Assembly (NCBI GenBank): GCA_016839055.1
Contig: JAEKNX010000004.1
Coordinates: 62,001-126,000, forward strand
Source: Spirochaetales bacterium
GTDB taxonomy: Bacteria; Spirochaetota; Spirochaetia; UBA9216
Direction: 5' to 3'
DNA length: 64,000 bases
Shown: positions 33,764 through 43,209 of the stretch, in pieces
How positions within the stretch are numbered: the stretch's first letter is position 1
How the letters are laid out: each line of letters begins with the position of its first letter
Translations under genes and position numbers: made by a program
Notes under the pieces: model-generated
Databases searched by the model: none
Told to the model about the DNA's origin: nothing
Seen by the model: only the letters and a program-made list of their open reading frames with translations

Positions 33764-35257
33764 GTGAAATTAAGAAATACAATTTTTATTTTCTGTTTTA
33801 TTCTGACTACTTTCATTGTATTCGCCGAGAAACCTATTAAGGCCGCAAGGGCGGATGAGCTTATCAGCGGACAACCGCGGAAATCAACTCTCGAACTGGA
33901 CGGTGGATTCGGAATTCCTTCAGATACCTTCACTTTTAAAGTTCCCAAACACGCGTACGCAGTAAGAATCAGTATTGACGGTTCAGCAGCCGATCTTGAT
34001 CTTTTTCTGAATCCCGGCTCGAGGGTCGATGACTACGCCGAAGCCGTCTATAAGTCGGAGGGGGACAGCTATAATGAGTCTATCTTCATCACCAGGCAGT
34101 CAGAGCTTCCTCTCGAGAGCGGGCTCTACTTTGTTGATGTCGCGTATCAGTACGATTTTCTTCCCGTCTCGGACGGAGAGAAAATCAGCAGTCTTGATTA
34201 CATGATAAGTATTGAAATAATCAGCGCGGAACCTGACTCGGTCCTTCTCCCGGGGCAGAGCCGAGATATAACACTCAGACCGGAGACCGGGATGTTTCAT
34301 ACCCTTGCCGTTGATATACCAAGAGGAACGGAAAGTTTCAGGATTGATGTTTATAATACCGACGCGGATATCGATATTTTCGCGGCGATGAAGGCTCCCG
34401 CGAAGAGCCGTAATGAGGCGCTGTATTCTGCTGAGAGCATGCTCGGGCGGGAAACTCTTGTGGTAGGCAGCTATTCTGGCGAGACGCTGGCCTCCGGCAG
34501 ATACTATATTTCACTAATGGACCAGCTGGCCAAGGAGCTGTCGCAGAAGCTCTCAATTATTGTTACCCTCGATAAGGAAGCTCCTGACTTCCTTTTGGAA
34601 CTTCCGGCAATTCCCAATCCGGAAGACAGTCTCGAGGCTGCTCTGTTATCGACAGTAGAGATAATATCTAGTAGTAAAGGTTCTGGATGTCTTGTCAGCA
34701 GTAAAGGTCTTCTTCTGACAAACTGGCATGTAATTGTCGGACCAGATGGAAAACCATCCAGGCAGATAAATGTAGCTGTTTCCCTGTCGAATTATCATCC
34801 TCCCCGGGAACTTTTTACTGCCGATGTTGTCGCCTGGGATGAGAAGCTTGACCTTGCTCTGCTCCGGATAACCGGCGGAATATACGGAAATAAGCTTCCA
34901 TACGGATACAGTTTTCCGTATTTCAAGATTGGAGACCCGTCCAGGCTCCGGATAGGGCAGCCTATAGGGATAATCGGATATCCCGAGGTCGGGGGAACCG
35001 GCTCACGAACCTCAATAACGTTCACCAGTGGTATTGTCAGCGGATTTGAGAACGCGGGAGACTGCAGCCTTGTAAAAACTGACGCGCTTATTAACAGCGG
35101 AAACTCAGGGGGAGCTGTAATTGACGCATATCATGAGCTGCTGGGTATTCCGGGCTACGTAATGGACATCGATAATGATAAAATGGGTTATATTTATCCT
35201 GTTTCCTGCATGCCAGCCGACTGGATTACCCGTATTACTGCAGATAATCACAGATAA
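33764..35257 (+). CDS. Secreted trypsin-like serine protease with two PPC-type domains
   Basis: This 497-aa exported protein has a signal peptide (NTIFIFCFILTTFIVFA). Two bacterial pre-peptidase C-terminal (PPC)-like beta modules follow (~50-150 and ~165-265; each has DLDLFLNPG / DIDIFAAMKAP and an SGLYFVDV / SGRYYISL strand). Then comes a trypsin-like domain with His322 (TNWHVIV), Asp363 (KLDLALLRI) and Ser448 (GNSGGAV). All three catalytic residues are intact. PPC modules usually bind or shield substrates and are normally C-terminal to the protease, so the N-terminal tandem placement is noteworthy. It starts with GTG, with GAGG 9 nt upstream. It is probably a periplasmic or secreted quality-control protease. 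Confidence 0.85.
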   Translation: MKLRNTIFIFCFILTTFIVFAEKPIKAARADELISGQPRKSTLELDGGFGIPSDTFTFKVPKHAYAVRISIDGSAADLDLFLNPGSRVDDYAEAVYKSEGDSYNESIFITRQSELPLESGLYFVDVAYQYDFLPVSDGEKISSLDYMISIEIISAEPDSVLLPGQSRDITLRPETGMFHTLAVDIPRGTESFRIDVYNTDADIDIFAAMKAPAKSRNEALYSAESMLGRETLVVGSYSGETLASGRYYISLMDQLAKELSQKLSIIVTLDKEAPDFLLELPAIPNPEDSLEAALLSTVEIISSSKGSGCLVSSKGLLLTNWHVIVGPDGKPSRQINVAVSLSNYHPPRELFTADVVAWDEKLDLALLRITGGIYGNKLPYGYSFPYFKIGDPSRLRIGQPIGIIGYPEVGGTGSRTSITFTSGIVSGFENAGDCSLVKTDALINSGNSGGAVIDAYHELLGIPGYVMDIDNDKMGYIYPVSCMPADWITRITADNHR

Positions 35258-35347
35258 TCGCTGAATGATTGTGCGCATTTGAAGGAAGTGCACAATTGTC
35301 ATAAAAATATGTTGATTTTAATGAGTTTTATAGTTAAAGTTAGACAA

Positions 35348-36310
35348 ATGAGTGAAATTACCAATTCGCATAGAAAGATATCTCTCCTAGCAAGAATAGC
35401 CTGGATGTATTATATTCAGGGACTTACCCAGGAGGAGATAGCCAGGAAGCTGGATTTCTCCCGTACCAAGGTAACAAGGCTGCTGGCACAGGCCAGGGAA
35501 GAAGGAATAGTAGAGATAAACATAAGCAGAAAATTCAGAACCTGCTTTGAGATAGAAGAGATGCTGAGAGAAAAATTCTCTCTTGAAACAGTTCGGGTAG
35601 TACCTCAGGGCGAGAGTCCCGAAGATACCAGAGAAGGTGTGGGGGTAGCCTGTGCCGGATACCTCGAACAGAATCTTGCCGACGGCGATGTAATCGGTTG
35701 CAGCTGGGGCCGTAACCTATATCATGTAGGCAGAGCACTCCGGGCGGTCCGCGACAGGGATCTGGTAGTTGTTCAGCTCTCCGGAGGAATGAATACCGGA
35801 GGAGAACTGCTGCCGCAGAAAGTCATGGAGCTGATGGTCTCACGCCTGAGTGCCCGGGGAATCTGGCTTAATACCCCCGCGGTAGTTGCCCACCTCGACA
35901 TAAAGAACGCTCTAATCCGTGACTCGAGTATCAGCGAGGCCCTCACCCTGGGAAGGGACTGTAATAAGGCCCTTGTGGGTATCGGAGACTTTACCGATGC
36001 CGCGTCTCTCGTGGTTACCGGTTCAATAACACGAGAGGAAAACCAGGAACTGAAGAATGCCGGCGCCGTTGGCGACATCCTCTGCCGTCATTACGATATC
36101 AACGGAAAGGTTGTAAGAAGCAGCATCGCCGACAGGGTCATGGCCATATCGCTGGAAGATCTCGGCAGGATACCCTTGCGAATAGGAGTTACTTCCGGCA
36201 AAGAGAAGGCCATGCCTATCCTCGGCGCCATAAATGGCGGATATATCAATGCGCTGATTACCGATGAGGAAACCGCCAACGAGCTGTTAAAGCTGAGTAA
36301 CCAGAAATAA
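35348..36310 (+). CDS. SorC-type (DeoR-like) sugar-binding transcriptional regulator
   Basis: This 320-aa regulator has an N-terminal winged HTH (ARIAWMYYIQGLTQEEIARKLDFSRTKVTRLLAQAREEGIV) and a SorC/CggR-type effector domain. Effector-domain motifs include DVIGCSWGRNLY, VVQLSGGMNTGG, ALVGIGDF and DRVMAISLEDL. This family senses phosphosugars. ATG 35348 (MSEITNSHRK) is chosen as the start because the HTH follows at normal distance. Upstream in-frame ATGs (from 35279) lie in the promoter-like region and would add an unusual basic extension. The regulated genes are not obvious: no sugar transport or kinase gene adjoins it, so the target may be elsewhere. Confidence 0.85.
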   Translation: MSEITNSHRKISLLARIAWMYYIQGLTQEEIARKLDFSRTKVTRLLAQAREEGIVEINISRKFRTCFEIEEMLREKFSLETVRVVPQGESPEDTREGVGVACAGYLEQNLADGDVIGCSWGRNLYHVGRALRAVRDRDLVVVQLSGGMNTGGELLPQKVMELMVSRLSARGIWLNTPAVVAHLDIKNALIRDSSISEALTLGRDCNKALVGIGDFTDAASLVVTGSITREENQELKNAGAVGDILCRHYDINGKVVRSSIADRVMAISLEDLGRIPLRIGVTSGKEKAMPILGAINGGYINALITDEETANELLKLSNQK

Positions 36311-36322
36311 TCGTAGTAATTC

Positions 36323-36379
36323 GAGGCTCTTTTTAAAATCGTTTATTTTTAAAAGAGCTTTTGAAGTGTTTTTGACAAC
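36323..36379 (+). repeat. ~57-bp intergenic repeat, copy 1 (before MoxR/VWA operon)
   Basis: The block from GAGGCTC to TGACAAC contains a hairpin (GCTCTTTT / AAAAGAGC) followed by TGAAGTGTTTTTGACAAC. A closely similar block lies at 41375-41432. TTGACA (36372-36377) is -35-like, but no convincing -10 box follows at 17 bp. A second small hairpin, GAAGTT / AACTTC, lies at about 36406-36424. Confidence 0.7.
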
Positions 36380-36442
36380 CAACTGTTAAAATTAATCAGT
36401 ATAGAAGTTGCCAAAAAACTTCATTTTGAAAGGAAATACCAG

Positions 36443-37282
36443 ATGTTTGACATTGTTAATAATTTCACAGGAACGGACAACTATGTCCTGGATCAAGAAC
36501 TGTCTTTAATAGTAAACATGTCCATCGCTCTCGAGATGCCCCTTCTTTTAAAGGGAGAACCGGGAACCGGAAAGACCCAGCTTGCTTATTCTATCTCATC
36601 ATCCCTTGCCATGGAGCTTATAGTCCTGAATGTCAAATCTAGTATGAAACTGATTGACGCACTATATCATTATGATACCCTCACGAGGCTTAATGATTCG
36701 CGTTTCGGTGATTCAAGCCGGAATGTCAGCAATATTGAAGACTATATAAAGATGGGAAAGATAGGGCAGGCCTTTACTTCAGAAAAAAAGGTTGTACTTC
36801 TGATTGATGAAATAGATAAGGCCGATACTGATTTCCAGGATGACATGCTCGATGTCCTCGATCAGATGGAGTTTGATATCTCCGAGATTGACAAGACGGT
36901 CAAGGCCAAAAACAGGCCGGTTATAATCATAACCTCAAACAGCAAGAAGGATCTTTCAGATCCCTTCCTGGGGCGCTGCAACTTCCACCATATCGCGTTT
37001 CCCGGCAGAGAATTGATGCATGAGATTGTAGGTGTACACTTTCCGAAACTTGACGAGAAACTCGCCGAGCAGGCCCTCGAGACCTTTTACAGTCTGCGTA
37101 AGCTTAAAGATATTGAAAAGCGGCCCGCTACGAGAGAACTGATTAACTGGATTCGCGCGCTGCGGATGGATCCGCAGTTCAATGCTTCAGAGCTCATAGA
37201 CGGCCGCGTGCCTTATCTAGGAATACTGTTCAAGAGGTCAGAGGATCTTAAAAAGGCGCAGGAAGCTTCCGGCGGCAGCTGA
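36443..37282 (+). CDS. MoxR-type AAA+ ATPase
   Basis: This 279-aa AAA+ ATPase has Walker A GEPGTGKT (~38-45), Walker B LLIDEIDK (~119-126), sensor-1 ITSNS, and an arginine-finger region in DPFLGRCNFHH. It matches the MoxR/CoxD class, which together with a VWA protein remodels or inserts cofactors into a client enzyme. The client here is not encoded nearby. The stop codon overlaps the next gene's ATG (TGATG at 37280-37284), so the two are translationally coupled. AAAGGAAAT precedes the start. Confidence 0.88.
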   Translation: MFDIVNNFTGTDNYVLDQELSLIVNMSIALEMPLLLKGEPGTGKTQLAYSISSSLAMELIVLNVKSSMKLIDALYHYDTLTRLNDSRFGDSSRNVSNIEDYIKMGKIGQAFTSEKKVVLLIDEIDKADTDFQDDMLDVLDQMEFDISEIDKTVKAKNRPVIIITSNSKKDLSDPFLGRCNFHHIAFPGRELMHEIVGVHFPKLDEKLAEQALETFYSLRKLKDIEKRPATRELINWIRALRMDPQFNASELIDGRVPYLGILFKRSEDLKKAQEASGGS

Positions 37283-38472
37283 TGTTTTCCGAATTTTTTT
37301 TAAAATTAAGAGAGGCTGGAATCCCGGTCAGCCTTAAATCATTCATGACCCTGCAGCGGGCGCTTTCACTGGGACTGATATCCACAATTTTTGAACTCTA
37401 TGTCTCGGCCCGTAGTATCCTGATTAAGAGTGAACGATATTTTGATCTCTATGATAGACTTTTTACGGTATTCTTCGAGGGAGCTGATGAGTCTCTGCTC
37501 GATGGAATTGTTCCAGATGATGACATTCTTGCCCTCCTGCAGAAATGGCTTGATGATCCTAAGGCCCTTGCCGAAGATCTTAATATTGATGAACTTCAGT
37601 TGCAGAATCTCGCGCCGGAAGAACTTCTCGAATATTTTCAGGCTAGGCTGGATGATCAGAAGGATAGGCACGATTTCGGTACAAAATGGATTGGAACTGC
37701 CGGGACATCACCGACGGGCCACTCAGGCTACCATCCTTCAGGGATGAGGGTAGGCGGAAAGTCAACAAGGCATTCAGCCCTGAAGGTCGCCGGTGACCGG
37801 CGGTATCGTGATTATACAACAAATAGTCCGCTAACCGGATCGGCCATGATGGAAGCTCTCAAGAGGCTGAAGAACATGGTCCCTCACGGCCCGCGTGACA
37901 GTGTTGATATAGATGAGACAATATATAATACAATGAGAAATGCAGGCGAGATAGAGATTGTCTTCAAGCAGCGGATGAAGGATAGGCTGAAAGTTATTCT
38001 TGCCATCGATAACGGCGGGGTTTCAATGGATCCCTATGTCGGTATCGTTAAACGGCTCTTTGACCATGCAAACAGTTTTTTCAAGGATATCAGGATCCTA
38101 TATTTTCATAACACAATCTATGATTTTCTGTGGGAAGATGCCGCAAGGTTGCGGCATCCGGTGAAGATAGAAGAGATCATGAGGCAGGATCCCGAGACTA
38201 GACTGATAATTGTCGGAGACGCGAGCATGTCACCCTATGAGTTGCTCTACCGTAACGGCATTATTCATGTCGAGGATAGGGTAAACGCCCCCGGGCTCTT
38301 TTATCTGAAACAGCTTGTTAAGTCCTTTCCTCATACTGTCTGGCTGAACCCTGTTCCGAATTATTTGTGGCAATATACCAATTCTATTAGTATAATAAGA
38401 GAAATTTTTAAAATGTATGATATATCACTCGACAGTCTGGAAAAGGCAATAATATATCTGATGTCGCGCTAA
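37282..38472 (+). CDS. CoxE-like VWA-domain protein
   Basis: This 396-aa partner of the MoxR ATPase has a helical N-terminal half (~1-130), a Gly/Ser/His-rich linker (SPTGHSGYHPSGMRVGGKS) and a VWA domain (~230-390). The metal-ion site is AIDNGGVSMDPY, the DxGGS-type variant of the usual DxSxS found in CoxE-like proteins. A second metal-region Asp follows in IIVGDASMSPYEL. MoxR/VWA pairs act as activation chaperones; the substrate is unknown. It is coupled to the ATPase by a one-base overlap. The VWA call is firm in pattern, the client unknown. Confidence 0.85.
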   Translation: MFSEFFLKLREAGIPVSLKSFMTLQRALSLGLISTIFELYVSARSILIKSERYFDLYDRLFTVFFEGADESLLDGIVPDDDILALLQKWLDDPKALAEDLNIDELQLQNLAPEELLEYFQARLDDQKDRHDFGTKWIGTAGTSPTGHSGYHPSGMRVGGKSTRHSALKVAGDRRYRDYTTNSPLTGSAMMEALKRLKNMVPHGPRDSVDIDETIYNTMRNAGEIEIVFKQRMKDRLKVILAIDNGGVSMDPYVGIVKRLFDHANSFFKDIRILYFHNTIYDFLWEDAARLRHPVKIEEIMRQDPETRLIIVGDASMSPYELLYRNGIIHVEDRVNAPGLFYLKQLVKSFPHTVWLNPVPNYLWQYTNSISIIREIFKMYDISLDSLEKAIIYLMSR

Positions 38473-38507
38473 AGTAGAGTCAGAATATTTTCTGAAGGAG
38501 AAGAAGG

Positions 38508-40112
38508 ATGCACGGTTTGTTGGACAATATCTTTTTGGGGAAATATCTTGATGGCTCACAGCAGGCATATAAACAGGCCCGGGCTATAACGCTGATTTTA
38601 ATCGGCATTGCATTAATTGGAATAGTTATGCTGTTCATTATTTCGGAAAAAGTGGTTCTGCCGTTTCTTGGGGGAATGTCGCTTATCTGTGTTATTCTGC
38701 TTCTTCTGGTACGTGCCGGCAGGCAGCAGCTCAGCGGTATTATCATGATTCCGCTTCTGTCGACATTTCTGGGTTTTATAGTAACTACAATACATTATGA
38801 GCACGGTTATGAAGTTTATTTCATTGCCTTCCTGCAGATATTCGTACTCTTTATCACATTGATAATAACGACAAAGCATCTTCATACATTTCTCGCCGTA
38901 GGCATAGGCGTCGCCTGGATTATCTATGATTATATCGGCCGGGCGCTTCCTCTGTCGCCTGCCGGAGATATTCCGGATATAGATGATTTTATAATTGCCG
39001 CTATGCTGCTAGTTTTCGCTGGCCTGATTGTTAACTCAGCCGTCAAACGTAATAACGATCTACTGCATGCCGCGGAGCAGGAAAATAGCGAAAACCGTGC
39101 AAGAGCTGAGAAGGTAACCGGTCTTTTAAACGATCTCAAGGATGATCTTAATACCGGCGACAGGCTTGTCAAATCGGCTGAGCAGGTTTCTCTTTTCGTC
39201 GGAGAGATCAAATCGGGTCTCGAAATTATCAGGAATGAGCTTCAGGGACTTTCGGATTCAACCGGACGACTCAAGAATGCAAGTTTCTCAATAAAGGAAA
39301 GTTCCGACATTATGGCTGAAGCTGCAGATACTCAGACTTCGATTATCGAGCAATCTTCAGCTGCTATTACCGAGATGGTGAGCTCGGTAGAAAGCATGTC
39401 CCGCAATGCTTCAGGAAGGAAGGATGATATCAATTCTCTCAGACAGAATTCTGAAACGGCCGCAACTGCCATGCAGGACTCCTCTGATGCAATAGTACAT
39501 CTTGAGTCTCTTGTTTCATCTCTGGAGGAAATAAATACGGTAATCGAGGGAATCTCGTCCCAGACAGGACTTCTTGCTATGAACGCGGCAATTGAAGCCG
39601 CTCATGCCGGAACCGCCGGAAAGGGTTTTGCCGTTGTCGCCGAAGAGGTTCGAAAGCTGTCCGAGAACACAGGTGAGAATGTTAAAATAATTGCCGATAC
39701 ATTGAGTTTATTCTCAAGCTCAATCAGTTCGGCAAATCAGAAGAGTGTGAACGCCTTTTCGTCATATCAGAATATCAAGGAAAATATCAGTTCGGTTTCA
39801 AGCGGGATAGACGAAATAGTTTACGGTATCGATGAAATAACCATCGGAACCAGGGAAATTAACTCAGGTACAGTAAACTCGGTAACATCAGCCGAGAAGG
39901 TGTGTGACCAAGTTGTGGATGTTAATTCCAGAATCAAGGAGATGACCGTTGAACTCTCTGTTCTTGAGCGGGGAACATCAACAATCCTTCATTCCATCGA
40001 ACATACTCTCAAACGTCTGGCTAATGTTTCGGAACAGGCCGAACAGGTTAAAGAGATAGGCATGGAGTCTGTTGGCAGCCTCCGGACGCTTGGGAAGAAA
40101 CTGGCAGAGTAG
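38508..40112 (+). CDS. Methyl-accepting chemotaxis protein with multi-TM N-terminus
   Basis: This 534-aa protein has a six-helix-like hydrophobic N-terminal domain (~20-180; [36 protein letters not shown]). A coiled-coil signalling region follows with the hairpin tip [38 protein letters not shown]. The tip motif is intact for CheA/CheW coupling. There is no periplasmic ligand domain, so sensing is within the membrane or of a membrane-linked state such as potential or redox (inference). AAGGAGAAGAAGG precedes the ATG. It is alone, with no che genes adjoining. Confidence 0.92.
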   Translation: MHGLLDNIFLGKYLDGSQQAYKQARAITLILIGIALIGIVMLFIISEKVVLPFLGGMSLICVILLLLVRAGRQQLSGIIMIPLLSTFLGFIVTTIHYEHGYEVYFIAFLQIFVLFITLIITTKHLHTFLAVGIGVAWIIYDYIGRALPLSPAGDIPDIDDFIIAAMLLVFAGLIVNSAVKRNNDLLHAAEQENSENRARAEKVTGLLNDLKDDLNTGDRLVKSAEQVSLFVGEIKSGLEIIRNELQGLSDSTGRLKNASFSIKESSDIMAEAADTQTSIIEQSSAAITEMVSSVESMSRNASGRKDDINSLRQNSETAATAMQDSSDAIVHLESLVSSLEEINTVIEGISSQTGLLAMNAAIEAAHAGTAGKGFAVVAEEVRKLSENTGENVKIIADTLSLFSSSISSANQKSVNAFSSYQNIKENISSVSSGIDEIVYGIDEITIGTREINSGTVNSVTSAEKVCDQVVDVNSRIKEMTVELSVLERGTSTILHSIEHTLKRLANVSEQAEQVKEIGMESVGSLRTLGKKLAE

Positions 40113-40134
40113 AGCCGGGGCCGGGCGGCTTTAA

Positions 40135-41361
40135 TCAGGCGTTTTCTATGAAATTTTCTATCATCCTGTCAACTCCGTCAGGATTTTCTGCAACACCCTG
40201 CCAGATTGGAGCCTTCCCGCCGCCCTTTCCGCCGATAAGAGGCAGGTAGTTGCTGCGAAAGCTGGCAAAATCAAATTCTTCGGCTGTGCCGCCAATGCTG
40301 TGAGCCACGGCCCAGGTCATTTTGTCATCGGTCTTATTGAAGATTAGTGCGAGAAGCGGTTCCCCCTGCGTGGAAAACTGTTTCATTAAATTATCAATGA
40401 ATCTTCTATCCCTGTCTTCTAGGATGCTCACTATCAGTTTTATTCCATTTGATGTTTTTATCGCTTCTTTTACGAGGTTTAGTGAAAAAATTTCAGTATA
40501 TTCCCGCTGCAACTTTCCATAATCAAATTTCAGTTTGTTGAAAGATTCGATGAAGGTCTCGGTCTTGGCAGGCAGTTCATGCTGCAGGGCTGAGTGGAGT
40601 ATGTTCAATCTATTTACAATTTCGGTTTTCTCCCGGTAATCGGCAAATGCCCTTCCTCCAATCTTCCAGAATGTCCGGATATTTCCTCTTATTTTTTCCT
40701 GCCGGATATATTTCACAAGTCCGATTTTACCGGTATTATTCAGATGCATTCCTCCACAGGCTACGCAGTCTACATCAGGAATTTCAATTATCCTGATATT
40801 ACTGCTATGCTTGGAGGGCCTACGCAGATTAAACCGTAATAATCCGTCGGCATCTGTCCAGTGAGCCTGAATAGGTACATTCTCCGTGATCACCCTGTTT
40901 GCCTCATCCTCAATTCTATATAGTATTTCGTCCGTAATGGCTGATTTTGATGTCTCTATTGCGGTGTACTCTTCACCCTGACGGACTGAAACTGTTTCTA
41001 TTCCGCCTGTCTTCATCATTGCCGCCGATATGACATGCTGTCCCGAATGCTGCTGCATGTAATCAAGGCGGTGAGCCTCTTCGATGCTGCATTCGGCAAT
41101 TAATCCGATGGCGGGAAACTCAGCGCCGACGGCGGGAGGTGCAACATGGTGAATGACAAGACCATCTTCTTTCCGGACATAATTAACAGTAAGACCGTTA
41201 ATGGTTCCCCTGTCGGCCGGTTGTCCCCCTCCCTCCGGGTAGAAGGCTGTGCGGTCGAGGACTATCTGTATTTCATCATTACTAATATCGGCAGACAGAA
41301 TTAAAGCTGTAAACCGGTGGATATCCGGCTGGGTATAATATAAAAGTTCAGTCATGGGCAT
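40135..41361 (-). CDS. Alanyl-tRNA editing protein (AlaX-L type, with DHHA1 domain)
   Basis: This 408-aa trans-editing hydrolase removes Ser or Gly mischarged on tRNA-Ala. It has FYPEGGGQPADRG and the zinc ligands His-x3-His in MQQHSGQHVISAA and Cys-x3-His in CVACGGMH, typical of the AlaRS/ThrRS second additional domain. The C-terminus (~280-400) adds a DHHA1-like RNA-binding domain (LIGGKGGGKAPIWQGVAEN). A catalytic aminoacylation core is absent, so it is not an alanyl-tRNA synthetase. Starts at 41361 or 41355 (both ATG) are possible. There is no SD, and TATATG ends 7 nt upstream (plus-strand 41369-41374). Confidence 0.87.
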   Translation of the reverse strand: MPMTELLYYTQPDIHRFTALILSADISNDEIQIVLDRTAFYPEGGGQPADRGTINGLTVNYVRKEDGLVIHHVAPPAVGAEFPAIGLIAECSIEEAHRLDYMQQHSGQHVISAAMMKTGGIETVSVRQGEEYTAIETSKSAITDEILYRIEDEANRVITENVPIQAHWTDADGLLRFNLRRPSKHSSNIRIIEIPDVDCVACGGMHLNNTGKIGLVKYIRQEKIRGNIRTFWKIGGRAFADYREKTEIVNRLNILHSALQHELPAKTETFIESFNKLKFDYGKLQREYTEIFSLNLVKEAIKTSNGIKLIVSILEDRDRRFIDNLMKQFSTQGEPLLALIFNKTDDKMTWAVAHSIGGTAEEFDFASFRSNYLPLIGGKGGGKAPIWQGVAENPDGVDRMIENFIENA

Positions 41362-41374
41362 ATAATAACATATA

Positions 41375-41432
41375 GAGGCTTTTTTAAGAATTGGTTATTT
41401 TGAAAAGAGCCTTTTAAAGTGTTTTTGACAAC
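41375..41432 (+). repeat. ~57-bp intergenic repeat, copy 2 (upstream of patatin gene)
   Basis: GAGGCTTTTTTAAG ... GAAAAGAGCC ... AAAGTGTTTTTGACAAC is closely similar to 36323-36379, including the hairpin and the final GTGTTTTTGACAAC. It lies between the alaX start and the patatin gene. Confidence 0.7.
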
Positions 41433-41488
41433 AATCTATATTGAAAATCCATCTGCATGTTTGGGCCGACGTATTTCTATTTGCATAA

Positions 41489-41517
41489 TTGATCACCCTA
41501 ATTCTTTCATGTACTAT
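41489..41517 (+). promoter_or_regulatory. Promoter of patatin gene (leaderless arrangement)
   Basis: TTGATC (41489-41494), a 17-bp spacer and TACTAT (41512-41517) are followed by seven bases before the ATG at 41525. No SD is present, so the message should start at or within a base or two of the start codon. Confidence 0.5.
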
Positions 41518-41524
41518 TGATGTG

Positions 41525-42835
41525 ATGAAGATGACTTTGCTGCTTGCAGTTTTGATAATATTCCTTCCCGCCGCCCCGCTTTACTCTGAACCTGGAGAGG
41601 CTGTCGCTCTGGTTCTTTCCGGGGGAGGCGCAAAAGGTGCATATGAGGTAGGTGTCTGGAAGGCTCTCATCGACCTTGAAGTTGAAATAGATGCCGTCTA
41701 CGGGGTTTCGGTGGGCGCGGTAAACGGGGCCGCAATAGCAGCCGGTGATTATCAGAAGATTCAGAATTTATGGCTCGGCATTACAAAGTCAGATGTGATG
41801 AATATAAGTGAGGCAGGACAGCGGGTACTTGAAGGCAGTTTTTCAATGCGGGATCTGGCCGATGCAGCAGGCGAGATAATCGAACACAAAGGCATCGATG
41901 TCTCCCCGCTTAGAGCTTTGCTGGAGACCTCAATCAATGAAGATGAGATACGTGCCGGGGGCAGGGATTTCGGCCTGCTTACGTTCTCCCTTACGGAGTT
42001 TGAGAACAAATATGTATATATTTCGGATATTCCTGAAGGTGAATTAATAGACTACATTCTTGCAAGCGCCAATTTCCCGCTATTTCAGCGTCAGATTATA
42101 AACGGAAAAGAGTATATTGATGGCGCTGTCTACAAGAATGTTCCGATTGAAATGGTAGATCCCGGGCGTAACCGGAGGGCGGTAGTCGTTGTTTTAGAAT
42201 ATTCTTCTCCGCGCGATATCGCAGACTTGATCTCCAATTATAATGCTTATGAGCTCGAACTCACTATTATCCGGCCGAGCGGTGATCTTGGATCAATTCT
42301 GGATTTCAATGCTGAATATTCAAGACGGATTATGGGAATGGGATATCTTGACTGCCTGCGGACTTTTAAGGCTATCGGCGGAAAGAATTATTTTTTAAGC
42401 CTGGAAGAACCTCCTATAAAGAAGATGTTCACAGCCCTGAATTCGGAAGAAAAGATAGTAGCATGTGAGCTTCTCGAGGTGGCCCCTATTCCGGAGAATG
42501 TTGAAGAGATCTTCGAAGCAGTTATAGTTCCGGAACTTGCAAAAGAAGTTGATCTTGTCTATGGGACAACCTCAGGTGAAAGGGAATTTGCTCAGACAGA
42601 TCTGATTGAAATTCTCGCGGAGAAAGCCGGAGTAGAGCGTAATGTGCTCTATACACCCGCCGGCCTTCTTGATGCGATGGTGGAGAGCTATATTGCAAGA
42701 GATGATCACAAGGTATACTATGACAGATATCTTGATTTTATAAGCTATCTACGGCTTAAAACAGAATTGCGCTTTGAGCTGCAGACTGAGCCGCAATGCA
42801 AATACAGCGAAGGGTTTAATAGTTTTAATCCCTGA
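41525..42835 (+). CDS. Patatin-like phospholipase, exported
   Basis: This 436-aa serine lipase has a signal-peptide-like N-terminus (MTLLLAVLIIFLPAAPLYSE). The oxyanion loop is GGGAKGAY (33-40), the nucleophile elbow is GVSVG (Ser62), and the catalytic Asp-Gly dyad lies in YIDGAVYKNVP. The Ser-Asp dyad is complete. Such enzymes hydrolyse phospholipids or acyl esters at or outside the membrane. ATG 41525 is favoured over 41489 because it starts a standard signal sequence. The long ~200-aa C-terminal part (VDLVYGTTSGEREFAQTD) is not recognised. Confidence 0.87.
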   Translation: MKMTLLLAVLIIFLPAAPLYSEPGEAVALVLSGGGAKGAYEVGVWKALIDLEVEIDAVYGVSVGAVNGAAIAAGDYQKIQNLWLGITKSDVMNISEAGQRVLEGSFSMRDLADAAGEIIEHKGIDVSPLRALLETSINEDEIRAGGRDFGLLTFSLTEFENKYVYISDIPEGELIDYILASANFPLFQRQIINGKEYIDGAVYKNVPIEMVDPGRNRRAVVVVLEYSSPRDIADLISNYNAYELELTIIRPSGDLGSILDFNAEYSRRIMGMGYLDCLRTFKAIGGKNYFLSLEEPPIKKMFTALNSEEKIVACELLEVAPIPENVEEIFEAVIVPELAKEVDLVYGTTSGEREFAQTDLIEILAEKAGVERNVLYTPAGLLDAMVESYIARDDHKVYYDRYLDFISYLRLKTELRFELQTEPQCKYSEGFNSFNP

Positions 42836-42846
42836 AAGGAGAAGAC

Positions 42847-43209
42847 GTGGCACTTGAAGATGTTATCAGACAGATAAAATCTAATCCGGACTATAAAAAA
42901 TGCGGGATGGTTCTCTATCACAATGGGATGGTTCGTGAAACCTCAAGAACGGGAGAACCGGTAGCGAGTCTTGAGATCCGCGTTGACCACGCTAAGCTTG
43001 AACGGCTGCTTTTCGAGCAGAAGAAACGAGAGGGTATTGTTGATGTAATTGTCGAGATCTATGAGGGGAAGATTCTCTATCCCGGTGATGATGTGATGGT
43101 TCTTGCCGTAGCCGGCGATATAAGGTCGAACGTGAAAGCTGTCCTCTCCGATACTCTTGAGGCCATAAAGACTGAATGCACTTCCAAGGAGGAAGTGCTG
43201 CAAGGCTGA
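42847..43209 (+). CDS. MoaE-like protein
   Basis: This 120-aa protein resembles the large subunit of molybdopterin synthase: CGMVLYHNGMVRETSRTGEPVASLEI, VDVIVEIYEGKILYPGDDVMVLAVAGDIR and a late IKTECTSKEE. MoaE normally works with a MoaD thiocarboxylate, and none is visible in the window, nor any other molybdenum-cofactor gene. It may be a lineage-specific homologue with a different function. The start is GTG with AAGGAG 5 nt upstream. It is translationally coupled to the next gene (TGATG, 43207-43211). Confidence in the fold is moderate. Confidence 0.55.
   Translation: MALEDVIRQIKSNPDYKKCGMVLYHNGMVRETSRTGEPVASLEIRVDHAKLERLLFEQKKREGIVDVIVEIYEGKILYPGDDVMVLAVAGDIRSNVKAVLSDTLEAIKTECTSKEEVLQG

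Noticed and set aside
36323-36442. Promoter from TTGACA at 36372 for MoxR/VWA operon
   Set aside because: No acceptable -10 hexamer lies 16-18 bp downstream. The motif is reported as a repeat rather than a promoter.
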